A stretch of 64,000 nt of DNA. Origin: Bradyrhizobium uaiense (lineage in GTDB: Bacteria > Pseudomonadota > Alphaproteobacteria > Rhizobiales > Xanthobacteraceae). The position numbers and the translations under genes were made by a program. The notes below the pieces were generated by a model, which made no database searches, was not told where the DNA came from, and saw only the letters and a list, made by a program, of their open reading frames with translations. Where the stretch lies: the NCBI RefSeq assembly GCF_010811875.1, contig NZ_VKHP01000011.1, positions 17,707-81,706 of the forward strand, read 5' to 3'. Below, one piece after another: positions 1-10,000 of the stretch (positions within the stretch are counted from its first letter, which is position 1; every line of letters starts with the position of its first letter).

Positions 1-1266
1 TTCGGACTGCTGTTTGCCCTGATGCTGACGGGCATGCCGATCTCGATTTCGCTCGGCCTGACCGTGCTCACCTTCCTGTTCACGATGACCGAGGTGCCGA
101 TCGAGAGCGTCGGCCTGAAGCTGTTTTCAGGCCTCGACAATTTCGGGATCATGGCGATCCCGTTCTTCATCCTGGCCGGCACCTTCCTGACTCGCGGCGG
201 CGTCGCGCGGCGGATGATCGCGTTCACGACCTCATTAGTGGGGCATCTGCCGGGCGGCCTGGGACTCGCCGGCGTTGCGGCGTGCGCGATGTTCGCAGCG
301 ATCTCGGGCTCGAGCGTCGCCACGGTGGTCGCGATCGGCTCGATCATGATGCCGGCGATGGTCGATCACGGCTATCCGAAGCGGTTCGGCGTCGGTGTGA
401 TCTCGACCTCGGGCGCGCTCGGCATCCTGGTGCCGCCCTCGATCATCCTGGTGCTGTACGGCGTCTCCACCAACACCTCGATCGGTGCGCTGTTCATGGC
501 CGGCATCGTGCCCGGCGTCCTGCTTGCGCTGATGCTTGCCGCGGTGACCTTCTTCGTCGCCCAGCGCAACGGCTATCCGAAGATGCCGCGCGCGACCATC
601 GGCCAGCAGTTCACGGCATTCCGCGAAAGCGTCTGGGGCCTGTCGCTGATCGCGATCGTGCTCGGCGGCATCTATGGCGGCATCTTCACGCCGACCGAAG
701 CGGCCGCGGTCGCCGCGACCTACGCCTTCTTCATCACCGTGTTCGTCTACAAGGAGCTGAAGCTCTCCGAGGTGCCGAAGGTGCTGCTGCAGGCGGCGAG
801 CATGAGCTCGATGCTGCTCTACATCATCACCAACGCGGTGCTGTTCTCGTTCCTGATGACGCATGAGCAGATCCCGCAGGAGATGGCGGCCTGGATCATC
901 GACAAGAACTTCTCGGTGTGGATGTTCCTGCTCGTCGTCAACGTCATCCTGCTGCTCGCCGGCAACGTGATGGACCCGTCGTCGATCCTCCTGATCATGG
1001 CGCCGATCCTGTTTCCGCTGGCGACCAAGCTCGGTGTACACCCGGTGCATCTCGGCATCCTGATGATCGTCAACACCGAGGTCGGGCTGTGCCATCCGCC
1101 TGTTGGCCTCAACCTCTATATCGCGAGCAGTATCGCCAAGATGGGGATCAGCGAGATCACGATCTCGGTGCTGCCGTGGCTATGCGCGATGCTGGTGTTC
1201 CTCGGCCTGATCACTTACGTGCCGGAGATATCGCTGTGGCTGCCGCGGCTGCTCGGAATGATCTGA
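1..1266 (+). CDS. TRAP transporter large permease (DctM-like), 5' end outside window
   Basis: The reading frame is open from base 1, so the first few codons lie upstream of the window. The product is a very hydrophobic protein of about 421 visible residues with repeated membrane segments, glycine/proline-rich re-entrant stretches (GALGILVPPS near residue 138, and VGLCHPPVGLNLY near residue 361) and the FTPTEAAAVAA motif near residue 228. These are hallmarks of the DctM/DedA-type large permease of tripartite ATP-independent periplasmic transporters. Such a permease works with a small membrane subunit and a periplasmic binding protein, which should lie upstream. The substrate, usually a carboxylate, cannot be told. 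The gene ends at TGA and no terminator is obvious behind it. It probably belongs to the ancestral chromosome rather than to the islands to the right. Confidence 0.93.
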   Translation, partial: FGLLFALMLTGMPISISLGLTVLTFLFTMTEVPIESVGLKLFSGLDNFGIMAIPFFILAGTFLTRGGVARRMIAFTTSLVGHLPGGLGLAGVAACAMFAAISGSSVATVVAIGSIMMPAMVDHGYPKRFGVGVISTSGALGILVPPSIILVLYGVSTNTSIGALFMAGIVPGVLLALMLAAVTFFVAQRNGYPKMPRATIGQQFTAFRESVWGLSLIAIVLGGIYGGIFTPTEAAAVAATYAFFITVFVYKELKLSEVPKVLLQAASMSSMLLYIITNAVLFSFLMTHEQIPQEMAAWIIDKNFSVWMFLLVVNVILLLAGNVMDPSSILLIMAPILFPLATKLGVHPVHLGILMIVNTEVGLCHPPVGLNLYIASSIAKMGISEITISVLPWLCAMLVFLGLITYVPEISLWLPRLLGMI

Positions 1267-1425
1267 CGCAAATCAGAAATCCAGGGCGCGACCTTGCGCT
1301 TTGGATGTTTCTGACGAGCAACGAAGCGGATTACATCTTGGTAAGGCAGGTCTCTCTGTCCAATCCGTAAGTTGAAGGCAGCAGCAGGGGGTATCATCTT
1401 CGAGCAACCTTCAAAGGAGGTTCGG

Positions 1426-2007
1426 ATGAATAAAGTTCTGCTCGCCGGTGTCGCGGCGCTCACGATCGCCGGTTCGACTGTGGTCTATGCCCAGCATCGT
1501 CCCTGGTTCCACGGACACATGCGGATGAGCTCCGAGGATCGCACCGCTTTCCTCGACGCGCGCATTGCCGCGGTGCACGCCGGGCTGAAGCTCACAGCCG
1601 ATCAGGAGAAGCTGTGGCCGCCGGTCGAGGCCGCGGTGCGCGACTTCGCCAAGATGCGGATCGATCGCGCCAATGCGCGGATGGCCGTCGAGAAGACCGA
1701 CGCGGACAAGGCTGACAAGCCGGGCGATCCTGTCGCGCGCCTGCGCGAGCGCGCCGACAACATGGCGGCGACCGCGACGTCGCTGAAGAAGATCGCCGAT
1801 GCCGCCGACCCGCTCTACAAGACGCTCGACGACAACCAGAAGCGGCGGCTGACCCTGCTCACCCACATGGAAGGCCGCGGATTCGGCGCCGAGGGCTGGC
1901 GCCGCCACCGCCTCGAGCACGGCATGGACCGCTGGGAACGCGGCGGCCGCGACCACCATTTCGACCGGGATGACGGGCCGGATCAGGAGCGCTCGGGCCG
2001 GCTCTGA
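1426..2007 (+). CDS. Spy/CpxP (LTXXQ motif) family periplasmic protein
   Basis: A protein of 193 residues starting at ATG 1426, chosen because AAAGGAGG lies about 7 bases upstream. An N-terminal signal peptide (MNKVLLAGVAALTIAGS, processing likely near VYAQ) is followed by a helical region with LTADQEKLWPPVEAA, the LTXXQ motif of the Spy/CpxP family. The family contains small periplasmic helical chaperones and metal or envelope-stress sensors. The C-terminus is rich in His, Arg, Gly and Asp (for example RDHHFDRDD), which may bind metal. It stands alone and is followed by a strong hairpin. Family placement is fairly sure; the exact role is not. Confidence 0.85.
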   Translation: MNKVLLAGVAALTIAGSTVVYAQHRPWFHGHMRMSSEDRTAFLDARIAAVHAGLKLTADQEKLWPPVEAAVRDFAKMRIDRANARMAVEKTDADKADKPGDPVARLRERADNMAATATSLKKIADAADPLYKTLDDNQKRRLTLLTHMEGRGFGAEGWRRHRLEHGMDRWERGGRDHHFDRDDGPDQERSGRL

Positions 2008-2040
2008 GCGCCTGCGGCCGGCAGCGTCGCCAAGCCTATG

Positions 2041-2067
2041 AAAGGCCGCCGGAATCCGGCGGCCTTT
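2041..2067 (+). terminator. Intrinsic terminator-like hairpin after the Spy-like gene
   Basis: A perfect inverted repeat, AAAGGCCGCCGGA / TCCGGCGGCCTTT, separated by a single base, starts 34 bases after the stop codon. Stem strength and placement fit a factor-independent terminator, although the following T-run is weak. Confidence 0.7.
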
Positions 2068-2183
2068 CGGCCGTCGGGAGGGTTCGTAAAAGTCGGGAAA
2101 ACTTGCGCCAGCTTGCTGGACATCGCGGAATCGCTTTGCTAAACGACGGCCTCTCTTGCGAGGGTCATTTCCGGACAAGTTCC

Positions 2184-2259
<76 letters not shown>

Positions 2260-2508
2260 AGCTTTTCAAAGACTTGGCCAGACCTCGCGCAGAACGGACC
2301 TTTCAGTTGGGAGGTCAGTTGGGAGTTTTTGTTCGGTTTCCGTGCTCGTCGACTGCCGATCTCCTCGACGATTGGCGGGATGGCTGCCCGTTACCGCAGC
2401 GGCTATCTCGTTTCCGGCGGCGTGGAGCGCTCTCTCACGCAGTAGCCTTGGCGACCGGTGAACGCCTTCACCTGGAATCCATCCACATCCCCAAATCTTA
2501 TTCTGCTT

Positions 2509-3552
2509 CTAGCCGTAGACCACGCTCAGCTTCTTGATTGCTGACTCCGCAAGCTCGACACGCCCGCCAAGGTAGTGCGCATCGAGTATCTGCTGCACGG
2601 TGGCCATCGAGTGTCCGGTAATCGCGGCGATCTCAGGCACTGAACAATTCGACAGCGCGAGCCGGGTGACGGCGGTTCCGCGTAGGTCATGGAAATGAAG
2701 GTCTTTGAGCGACGTCTTCTTGAATGCCTTGTCCCAGCTTGTCCTGAAGCCGTCCTCCGTCCAGGGGCGGCCGAACGAGTTGACCAAAATGGTGACGGCT
2801 GAGCGCTTTTCCTTAAGCGCAGCATCAAGGGCCGCTTTTAGCGGTGGTCCTACTGGTATGGTTACGCGCCGGCGGCCCTTGCTGCCGCGTCCCTTCGACT
2901 GTCGCATCCGGATATACGTGCCATCATAGTCCTTCCAGGTCAGCCGGAGCAGATCTCCCTGACGCTGGCCTGTCCAGAGCGCGAGCAGGAGAGCGGCCTG
3001 TAATTCGATGGACGCTACACCGCAAAAGGCGCGAATGTCCTCGGCGGTCCACACGATTTCCGACCGGTCAGATTCATAAAGCCGGCCGCCGCGTTCGCAG
3101 ACATTCACGGCAATCTTGCCGTGGTCCTTGGCGACCGAGAGCACGCGCGCGATCGTCGTCCAGACGTAGTCTGCTTTGCGCGGTGTGGAGGAAAACGAGT
3201 TGCGGAAGGCCTTGAAGTCTCCTCGCGCACGTCGGTCCTCCACCGCACCGATCGGCATCGCACCGAACTTGGCTTCTACCAACGCGAGGTATTGATCGTA
3301 GGCGCGCTTGCTTTTGTAGCCAAGGCCTGTGTACTCGCTCTGGTCCTTGAAGTAGTCGATGAGCGAGCTAAACGTTTCGGTGCTTTTCTTGGGCTTCGCC
3401 GCGACTGCCTCACTGAAGAGCCGAACGAAATCCGGAGTGCCCGGCTCTGCATCGATGCGCGGGCCTCCTTTCCAAGCGTACCAGTACGTCTTGACCGTCC
3501 CATCAGCGAGTTTTTTTGTAAGGCTGTTGATGCCTTTGAGCCGCATCCGCAT
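2509..3552 (-). CDS. Tyrosine recombinase / phage-type integrase (element 1)
   Basis: A site-specific recombinase of 347 residues. The start at 3552 follows GGAAGG on the minus strand; the frame stays open further upstream, but that extension overlaps the excisionase-like gene and looks non-coding. Catalytic residues of the family are visible: Arg in LALWTGQRQGDLLRL, the HxxR box in LHFHDLRGTAVTRL, the second His in AAITGHSMATVQQ, and the nucleophile Tyr in ILDAHYLGG. The N-terminal third (MRMRLKGINSLTKKLADG) resembles SAM-like/arm-binding regions of island integrases. It is transcribed toward the tRNA-Lys gene, the usual arrangement of an integrase beside its own attachment site. All catalytic residues are present, so it may be functional. 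Confidence 0.92.
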   Translation of the reverse strand: MRMRLKGINSLTKKLADGTVKTYWYAWKGGPRIDAEPGTPDFVRLFSEAVAAKPKKSTETFSSLIDYFKDQSEYTGLGYKSKRAYDQYLALVEAKFGAMPIGAVEDRRARGDFKAFRNSFSSTPRKADYVWTTIARVLSVAKDHGKIAVNVCERGGRLYESDRSEIVWTAEDIRAFCGVASIELQAALLLALWTGQRQGDLLRLTWKDYDGTYIRMRQSKGRGSKGRRRVTIPVGPPLKAALDAALKEKRSAVTILVNSFGRPWTEDGFRTSWDKAFKKTSLKDLHFHDLRGTAVTRLALSNCSVPEIAAITGHSMATVQQILDAHYLGGRVELAESAIKKLSVVYG

Positions 3553-3781
3553 TTTGCGAGGCCTTCCATTCGTCGTAGGGTGACAGCTGCGGTCGAATTT
3601 TAGAATCCAGACCCGAGATCCGGTCAAGGGCGGCGTCGATGGCTTTTCTATCCCATTTGCGTGTTCCCGGAATCGGTCTTGGCATGATTCCTCGTCGGAC
3701 CCACTCGTTGAATGCTGAAAGCGAGTCACAGCCTGCGTAAGCCGCAGCTTGTTCTTTCGACATGCCACGGGGCTCGATCAT
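3503..3781 (-). CDS. Excisionase-like helix-turn-helix protein (element 1)
   Basis: A small basic protein of up to 92 residues, upstream of and overlapping the integrase gene on the same strand by about 50 bases. The first 50 residues (GMSKEQAAAYAGCDSLSAF, then WVRRGIMPRP) form a MerR/AlpA-type winged helix as in recombination directionality factors. Starts at 3781 or 3763 are both possible. Its homologue beside the second integrase (17064-17315) has the same PRG(M/L)S-x-x-QAA-x-Y-x-G signature, so the two elements share an excisionase-integrase module. It probably binds attachment-site DNA to favour excision. The C-terminal tail is polar and unrecognised. Confidence 0.75.
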   Translation of the reverse strand: MIEPRGMSKEQAAAYAGCDSLSAFNEWVRRGIMPRPIPGTRKWDRKAIDAALDRISGLDSKIRPQLSPYDEWKASQNADAAQRHQQPYKKTR

Positions 3782-4355
3782 TCGGTGCTCCCACTGCCAC
3801 AGTTTGAATGGTGCCGAGTGTCGGCAGTCCTTTTGATCAAGGCCGAGACCGCTGCGGAAAAAAGTGTAGGGGGCTTAGCGTCGCAAATTCGGTTACCGTG
3901 GAGTGGAAATCGGACAAGTCTGTGAGCGTGAGCGACGCCAGAACGGCTGATGAGATTCATGGGATCGAGCTTCGTCTGGTGCGGCGATCCTCGCCGGGAT
4001 CCGACACCTAGCTGATTTCGCTTGTGTGCCAGCAAGATAGATCCTGCAATCAGACCGTTATGAGCGACGGGATATCGAGCAGCTTTGTTAATCTTGCTGC
4101 GTTTTCGCTTCGGTTCGATCGCGTTTGTCACCGTTCGGTTGAGCCGTTTCTGGTGCGAAACTGGTGCGGCGTTCCGGCTAACGCATAGGTCCAAAGTGTA
4201 CCCGCACCTGCCGGTGTCTCGGAAAAGTGTGCCGTCCGGGAGACCCGAACTTTCTGTTTTCTATCCCGTCATCCCTGTCTGTTCTCATGCCGCAGCGTCT
4301 CAGCCCTTCTAACGGCCGAGAGAATGACGTAGGAGATGGAAGGAAGAGGTTCGAA
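3782..4355. other. Intergenic region between element 1 and the iclR-type gene
   Basis: No convincing gene. An open frame on the minus strand has biased, low-complexity composition and no clear ribosome site. The region contains one copy of the 24-bp repeat (4145-4168) and, at its right end, the iclR leader with ribosome site AGGAAGAGG. The far end of element 1 (its second attachment site) should lie here or nearby, but no long copy of the tRNA-Lys 3' end is visible. Only CTGGTGCG is shared between the tRNA end and the repeat. Confidence 0.5.
4145..4168 (+). repeat. 24-bp direct repeat, copy A
   Basis: The sequence begins CGTTTCTGGTGCGAAACTGG and ends TGCG. Internally it holds two TGGTGCG units 11 bases apart and a GTTTC/GAAAC inverted pair. 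An identical copy in the same orientation is at 15756-15779. About 30 bases to the left of the two copies are roughly 60 percent identical, so a longer diverged module may be repeated. The copies bracket the catabolic block. Confidence 0.8.
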
Positions 4356-5105
4356 ATGGCTAAGCAGACCGAGAAGAAACAGCCTGCACTTAACGGCGTA
4401 TCAGCGGCCGAACGAGCGCTCGCGGTGCTCACGGCGTTCCGCAGGGGCGACAGCGCCTTGAGCCTAGCCGAGCTCGCCGAGCGGACCGGTCTGGTCAAGA
4501 GCACGATCCTGCGGCTAGCTTTATCGCTGCAACAATACCGCCTGCTCGCGCGCTTGCCGGATGGCTCTTATCGGCTCGACGCGGAGACCTTGCGCCTCGG
4601 CACCGCCTATCAGCAGGCGTTTCGCCTTTCCGATCACGTCATGCCCGTGCTTGAGCAGCTCGCCGCGAAAACCGGCGAGACGACCTCCTTCTATGTTCGC
4701 AACGGCGAAGAGCGGTTGTGTCTTTTCCGAGTGGAAAGCACCAACCGGATCCGGATGACCGTGCAGCCGGGCGACACCCGTCCGATGGACAAATCGGCCA
4801 TCGCGCAGACACTTCGTCGGTATGAGTCCGCAGTGCCTGGACCGGACGACGAGCTGCCGCTCTTTACCTCAGGCGTCACGGATCCTCATGCAGCCGCGCT
4901 CGCCATGCCCGTGTTCGGCATCGGAGAATCGCTTGTCGGGGCAATCTCGATCTCCGGGCCGATTAGCCGCCTCACGCCTGCGCGGGCGGATCAGATGAAG
5001 GGAGCGCTGTTTGAAGCCGCCACCAAGCTCACCCTCGCATGCGGAGGAACTCCATCCGCCGCCATCGGAAAGGGCGCGCGCAAACGGTCCAACCGGACGG
5101 CATAA
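4356..5105 (+). CDS. IclR family transcriptional regulator
   Basis: A protein of 249 residues starting at ATG 4356 behind AGGAAGAGG. The N-terminal winged helix (about residues 16-75; SLAELAERTGLVKSTILRL is the helix-turn-helix) is followed by an IclR effector domain (about 95-235, with TGETTSFYVRNGEERLC and a truncated C-terminal glycine-rich part GESLVGAISISG). IclR proteins bind a small catabolic intermediate and usually control a neighbouring operon. Three bases after its stop is a palindrome (5108-5122) that recurs in the divergent promoter at 10.2 kb, so this protein is the probable local regulator of both operons. The effector is unknown; a hydroxyacid, lactone or keto acid would fit the neighbours. 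Confidence 0.92.
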   Translation: MAKQTEKKQPALNGVSAAERALAVLTAFRRGDSALSLAELAERTGLVKSTILRLALSLQQYRLLARLPDGSYRLDAETLRLGTAYQQAFRLSDHVMPVLEQLAAKTGETTSFYVRNGEERLCLFRVESTNRIRMTVQPGDTRPMDKSAIAQTLRRYESAVPGPDDELPLFTSGVTDPHAAALAMPVFGIGESLVGAISISGPISRLTPARADQMKGALFEAATKLTLACGGTPSAAIGKGARKRSNRTA

Positions 5106-5107
5106 AA

Positions 5108-5122
5108 CGAAACGTCGTTTCA
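5108..5122. promoter_or_regulatory. Putative IclR operator 1
   Basis: CGAAACGTCGTTTCA forms a palindrome (AAAACGAAACG-T-CGTTTCATTTT, 10 of 11 outer positions pairing) between the iclR stop and the first amidohydrolase gene. The core GAAAC-NNN-GTTTC is typical of IclR-type operators and recurs as TGAAACATCGTTTCA at 10207-10221. Confidence 0.75.
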
Positions 5123-5193
5123 TTTTACTTGCCGAGTCCGCCGTCTTGGGCTTATAAGCCTCCCCATAATAAACGATGGGGAGGGCGAACTTC

Positions 5194-6144
5194 GTGGCAC
5201 TAGCAATGCTCACGCGCAGGACGATCCTTGCTGGACTGGGCGCATCGCTGGTTCCGCACGTTGCGACTGCGCAGGCCGAGGAGGTGCGTTGGTCGAGCGG
5301 CTCCGGGAAGCCGCGTTTCATTGCGCCGGCCGGCGCGACGGACTGTCATTTCCATACCTATGACAAGACCTATCCCCTCATGAAGGGCGCGACCCTGCTG
5401 CCGGAGGACGCCTTGCCTGACGATTACCGCGCTCTGCAGCGCCGGATCGGCACGACGCGGGGCGTGATCATCCAGCCTTCCACTTACGGCATCGACAACC
5501 GGCTGCAGATCGCGTCACGGCAGGCGCTTGGCGCAGAGAATTTTCGCGTGATTGCCGTCGTTGCGGAGGACATTTCCGACGTCGACCTGCGTCGGCTCGA
5601 CGAACAAGGTGTCCGCGGCGTTCGCTTCAACCTTGGCTTTCCCGGCGTGCTGACGGTGGAGTCGCTCAAGCCGCTCGCGCCGCGGCTCGCCGATCTTGGC
5701 TGGCACTGCCAGATCAACATGCGCCCCAAGCAGATTGAGGACCATGCCGATCTGCTGGCTTCCCTGCCAGGACGTCTCGTGTTCGATCACCTAGCGCAGG
5801 TGCCGCAACCGGCCGGCGTTGAGAGCGCGCCCTACAAGATCATTCGTGGCCTGATCGACCGCGGCAAGACCTGGGTCAAGCTGTCCGGTCCCTATGTGTC
5901 GAGCAAGCAGGGCGCGCCTGATTACGCCGACGCAGGCGTCGTTGCGGCCGCTTACGTGAAGGCCGCGCCGGAGCGGCTGGTGTGGGGCAGTGACTGGCCG
6001 CATCCGTCGGAACGGGACAGCAAGCCGGATGATGCGCGCCTGTTCGATCTCTTCGCCCAATGCGCGGGGAGCGACGTCGTATTCAAGCGTATCCTCGTCG
6101 ACAACCCAGCCGAGCTCTATGGCTTTCCGAAAGTCGCTCCATGA
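5194..6144 (+). CDS. Tat-exported amidohydrolase (LigI-like TIM-barrel metal-dependent hydrolase)
   Basis: About 316 residues. I prefer GTG 5194 because GGGGAGGG precedes it; ATG 5176 and ATG 5206 are in frame. A twin-arginine signal (LTRRTILAGLGAS) with a processing site near ATAQA precedes the amidohydrolase-2 domain. Visible features are the strand-1 metal motif ATDCHFHTYD, IIQPSTYGIDN, VRGVRFNLGF, LVFDHLAQ and the strand-8 motif VWGSDWPHPSE carrying the catalytic Asp. The family includes 2-pyrone-4,6-dicarboxylate hydrolase and other lactonases and decarboxylases. Here export suggests action on a substrate in the periplasm. It is the first gene after operator 1 and overlaps the lactonase gene by ATGA. 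A paralogue lies at 13950-14909. Confidence 0.88.
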   Translation: MALAMLTRRTILAGLGASLVPHVATAQAEEVRWSSGSGKPRFIAPAGATDCHFHTYDKTYPLMKGATLLPEDALPDDYRALQRRIGTTRGVIIQPSTYGIDNRLQIASRQALGAENFRVIAVVAEDISDVDLRRLDEQGVRGVRFNLGFPGVLTVESLKPLAPRLADLGWHCQINMRPKQIEDHADLLASLPGRLVFDHLAQVPQPAGVESAPYKIIRGLIDRGKTWVKLSGPYVSSKQGAPDYADAGVVAAAYVKAAPERLVWGSDWPHPSERDSKPDDARLFDLFAQCAGSDVVFKRILVDNPAELYGFPKVAP

Positions 6145-7064
6145 CATTCTTCAGCCCGCCGCGCCGGATCGAGACCAGCATCTTCACGCGGCTTCCGGAC
6201 CGGTTCCGCAACCCCCGTCGCACGGCGTGGGCCGATGCCAATCAGGGCGGTCGTGAGATCGACTCGTTCCTCGAGGGCCCCTCGTTCGATCGGCAGGGCC
6301 GGCTCTACATCACCGATATTCCCTACGGGCGCATCTTCCGGACCAACGAGGGTGGCGAATGGGAGCTCGTGTCGGAATATGATGGGTGGCCGAACGGACT
6401 GAAGATCCATCGCGACGGCCGCATCTTCATCACGGACTACAAGCGCGGCATCATGCTGCTGGACCCCACGAGCGGCAAGGTGACCCCGCATCTCGAAACC
6501 GCTGCGAGCGAGAGCTTCAAGGGCGTCAACGATCTGGTCTTCGCGCCATCAGGCAATCTCTATTTCACCGATCAGGGCCAGACCGGGATGCATGATCCCA
6601 CCGGCCGGGTCTGGAAGCTCACGCCGGATGGCCGGCTCACTTGCCTGCTCAACACGATTCCCAGCCCGAACGGCATCGTCGTCGACCCCGAGGAGAGCTT
6701 TCTGCTCGTCGCAGTGACGCGCGCCAACCAGATCTGGCGCGTACCGCTGCCAACCAGCGGCCTGACAACGAAGGTCGGGATATTCTCGCATCTGCACGGC
6801 GGCCCCGGCGGTCCTGACGGACTTGCGCTCGACAGCGGCGGCAATCTACTGGTCTGTCACACCGGCTTCGGCTCGATCTGGCGGCTCTCGCCCTTGGCCG
6901 AGCCGCTCGATCGCATCGTCTCCTGCGCGGGCGTCGGCACGACCAATCTTGCTTTTGGCGGACCCGAGCGAAAGAGCCTCTTCATCACTGAAAGCCGCAC
7001 AGGCACGCTGCTGCGCGCCGAGCTCGAGACACCGGGCATGGCGATGTTCTCGCACGCCGAATAG
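6141..7064 (+). CDS. SMP-30/gluconolactonase family hydrolase
   Basis: A protein of 307 residues whose ATG overlaps the TGA of the preceding gene (ATGA), implying translational coupling. A six-bladed propeller pattern is visible: DSFLEGPSFDRQGRLYITD (metal-binding Glu and substrate loop), GWPNGLKIHRDGRIFITD, VNDLVFAPSGNLYFTD, PNGIVVDPEES and GPDGLALDSGGNLLVC. The Asn and Asp in NDL and PDG correspond to the usual metal ligands. The family opens sugar-acid or aromatic lactones. With the LigI-like neighbour it probably forms a lactone/ring-opening pair. It has no signal peptide, so it should act in the cytoplasm. Confidence 0.88.
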   Translation: MTFFSPPRRIETSIFTRLPDRFRNPRRTAWADANQGGREIDSFLEGPSFDRQGRLYITDIPYGRIFRTNEGGEWELVSEYDGWPNGLKIHRDGRIFITDYKRGIMLLDPTSGKVTPHLETAASESFKGVNDLVFAPSGNLYFTDQGQTGMHDPTGRVWKLTPDGRLTCLLNTIPSPNGIVVDPEESFLLVAVTRANQIWRVPLPTSGLTTKVGIFSHLHGGPGGPDGLALDSGGNLLVCHTGFGSIWRLSPLAEPLDRIVSCAGVGTTNLAFGGPERKSLFITESRTGTLLRAELETPGMAMFSHAE

Positions 7065-7065
7065 G

Positions 7066-10000
7066 TTAGCATCTGCTCAGGCATGCGAGCAAAGCCTGAG
7101 CCGGATGGGCCAGCGCCCGCTGGTCCATGATCTTGACCTGCGATCGGCACGAGTAGCCTGTTGCGAGCAGGTGGCCGCTTTGAGCCCATCGATTGACGTG
7201 AGGTCCCCAGCTCATTCCGTAGATGTACTCGGACGTCGCGCGATGTTCGGCCTCGTGGCCATACGTGCCCGCCATTCCACAGCATCCTGAAGGCAGCACC
7301 TGCAAGCTCGCGCCGGCTGCGGGGAACGCGGTTTGCCAGTCGCGCAGAGTGGAAAGGGCGAGCGAGCGCTCCGAGCAGTGTGGCAGTAGCAGGTACTCGT
7401 CACCCGCGCTTGAAGCCTTCGGGATCGCGTTGTGGTGACGCGCCAGCCGTTCCTGAACCAGGAGAACGGGCGGCGGCCGGTCCGCCTCAGCCAACATCCC
7501 GTATTCCGACCGGTAGGTCAGCGTCATCGAGGCATCGACACCGACCAGCTCGACGCCGGTGGCAGCGAGATCGCGCAGCATCGCGGCATTGCGCGAGGCG
7601 GTGCGGGTAAAGGCGCCGAGGAAGCCGTGCACGTGCAGCGGCTTCCCGTTTGCCCGGAACGGCGCGACGAACGGCCGGAAGCGGATTGCGCGCATCAGAT
7701 CCAGCACGGCGAGCACGACATGCAACTCATAGTAGCTCGTGAAGGCGTCCTGCACCAGCACCACGCTGCGCGCGCGTTCCTCGATCGAGAGCGCCGCCAA
7801 CGTCTTGGGCGTTGCGATCGCGATCCCGCGAGCCGCCAGTTCCGCCTGGATCGAGAGGTCGGAGAATTTCGGAGAATGCACCAGTCCGATGGCACGCATC
7901 AATGCGCGGCCGGGTGGGCTGTCGATCAGGACGTTGTATAGGCCGCTCACCTTGCCAAGTGCGGGCAGCATCGATTCCAGCGAGCCGACCAGATGGTCCC
8001 GCAGCGGCCGCAGATAGCGGCCATGGTAGACCTCGAGAAATTTCGCGCGAAAGGTCGGTAGTCGACCTTGATCGGGCATTGCCCGCTGCACGACTTGCAG
8101 GCGAGGCATCCATCCATCGCCTCTTTCACGGCATGCGAGAAATCAGCCTCGCGCGCCCAGCTGTTGCGCAGTCGCGCGGGAAAGTCGCGCCAGCGCGAGG
8201 CTTTCCGAAGCGCCGCCGCTTCGCTCACGGGATCGACGCCGAGTGCCGCGAGCTGCCGCAGCCATTCCCGGATCAGCGACGCGCGACCCTTCGGCGAATG
8301 CCGGCGATCGCGCGTCGCCTTATAGGAGGGGCACATCGCCTCATTCGGGTCCCAGGAGAAGCAGGCCCCGTTGCCGTTGCAATGGAGCGCCTCGTCATAG
8401 GCGGAGCGGAGTGAGGCGGGGATCGTTCGGTCGAGCTGGCCGCGTGTGGTCAGCCCGTCGATCGCCAGCAATTGGCCGCCCGCGGGTGCTGCGATCTTTC
8501 CGGGATTGAGCCGATTGCGCGGATCGAATGCCGCCTTGATGGATTGCAGGACCGGGTAGAGCGGCCCGAAGAAGCGCGGCGAGAATTCCGAGCGCACGCC
8601 CTTGCCGTGCTCGCCCCACAGCAGGCCGCCATATTTGCTGGTGAGGCGGACGACCTCTTCGGTGATCTCGCGGATCAGCGGCTCCTGGGTAGGGGCCTTC
8701 ATGTCGATGGCCGGGCGGACATGCAGCACGCCGGCATCGACATGGCCGAACATGCCATAGACCAGCCCACGCGCGTCCAGCAGCGCGCGGAGTTCGGCGA
8801 TATAGTCGGCGAGGTTCTCGGGCGGAACGGCGGTGTCCTCCACGAAGGGGATCGGCCGCTTGTCGCCTTGCATATTGCCGAGCAGACCGACGGATTTCCT
8901 CCGCATCGTCCAGATCGCGTTCACCTCGGCCTCGCCGTGCGCCACGGTGAAGCCGCGGCGGCCGCGCGACGGATCGGCCGCGCCAAGCGCCTCGGTCATC
9001 CGGCGAACCGGGACCTCGACGTCCAGCTCGCTATCGCCGACGAATTCGACGAGATTGACGCCGGTGGCGCGTTGCCCGTCGTCTTCGGGGAAGTATTGCC
9101 GGACCTGGTCCCAGACCACATCGTTTTGCGCCAGACCAAGCACTCTGGAATCGACGGTCTCGATGGAAGCGGCGCCGAACCGGATCAGCTCTTGCACGTC
9201 GCGCAAGGCGGCATCGAAGCTGCCATAGCGCACGTTGACGAGGGCGCTGTGCCTCGGGATCGGCTCCACGTTCAGCTTGGCTTCGGCAATCAGCGCCAGC
9301 GTGCCTTCGCTGCCGCAGAGGATCGAGTTCAGGTTGAAGCGGCCGCGATCGTCGCGGATGTGGGCGAGGTCATAGCCGGTCAAACAGCGGTTCAGCTTGG
9401 GGAAGTGCGCTGCGATCTGGTCCGCCTGCTCGCGCTGGATCGCGTCGACCAGCCGATGCACGGCACCGACGAGATCGGTTTGTCGCTGGATTTGCTGCAA
9501 CTCCTGATCATCGAGCGGCCTCGACGTCCACACCGTGCCGTCCAGCAAGACGGTCGTCAGTTCCAGCACGTGGTCGCGCGTCTTGCCATAGAGGCAGGAG
9601 CCCTGGCCGCTGGCGTCAGTGCTGATCATGCCGCCGATCGTGGCGCGATTCGAGGTCGAGAGCTCCGGCGGGAAGAACAGGCCGTGCTCCGCCAGCGCCG
9701 CGTTGAGCTGATCCTTCACCACGCCGGCCTGCACCCGCACCCAGCGTTCGGTCGGGTTGATCTCGATGATCCCGTTCATGTGGCGCGAGACGTCGACCAC
9801 AAGACCTTCCGTCAGCGACTGACCGTTGGTGCCCGTTCCGCCGCCGCGAGGCGCGAAGACGATGTCCTTGAAGCGATCGTCGGCCGTAGCCCGCACGATG
9901 CGCACGAGATCGTCGATGCTGCGCGGGAAGGCCACGAGTTGCGGGAGCAATTGGTAGATCGAGTTGTCGGTTGCCGACACGATCCGGTCGCCAGAGGACG

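Noticed and set aside
235..1095. Long open frame antisense to the TRAP permease gene
   Set aside because: It is a shadow of high-G+C coding sequence: His/Arg/Asp-rich composition with no family features and no ribosome site.
3778..4194. Minus-strand frame containing APVSHQKR, with the 24-bp repeat in it
   Set aside because: A similar peptide occurs in a minus-strand frame near 15.76 kb only because the repeat itself is identical. Outside it the two frames are not clearly homologous and no ribosome site precedes either.
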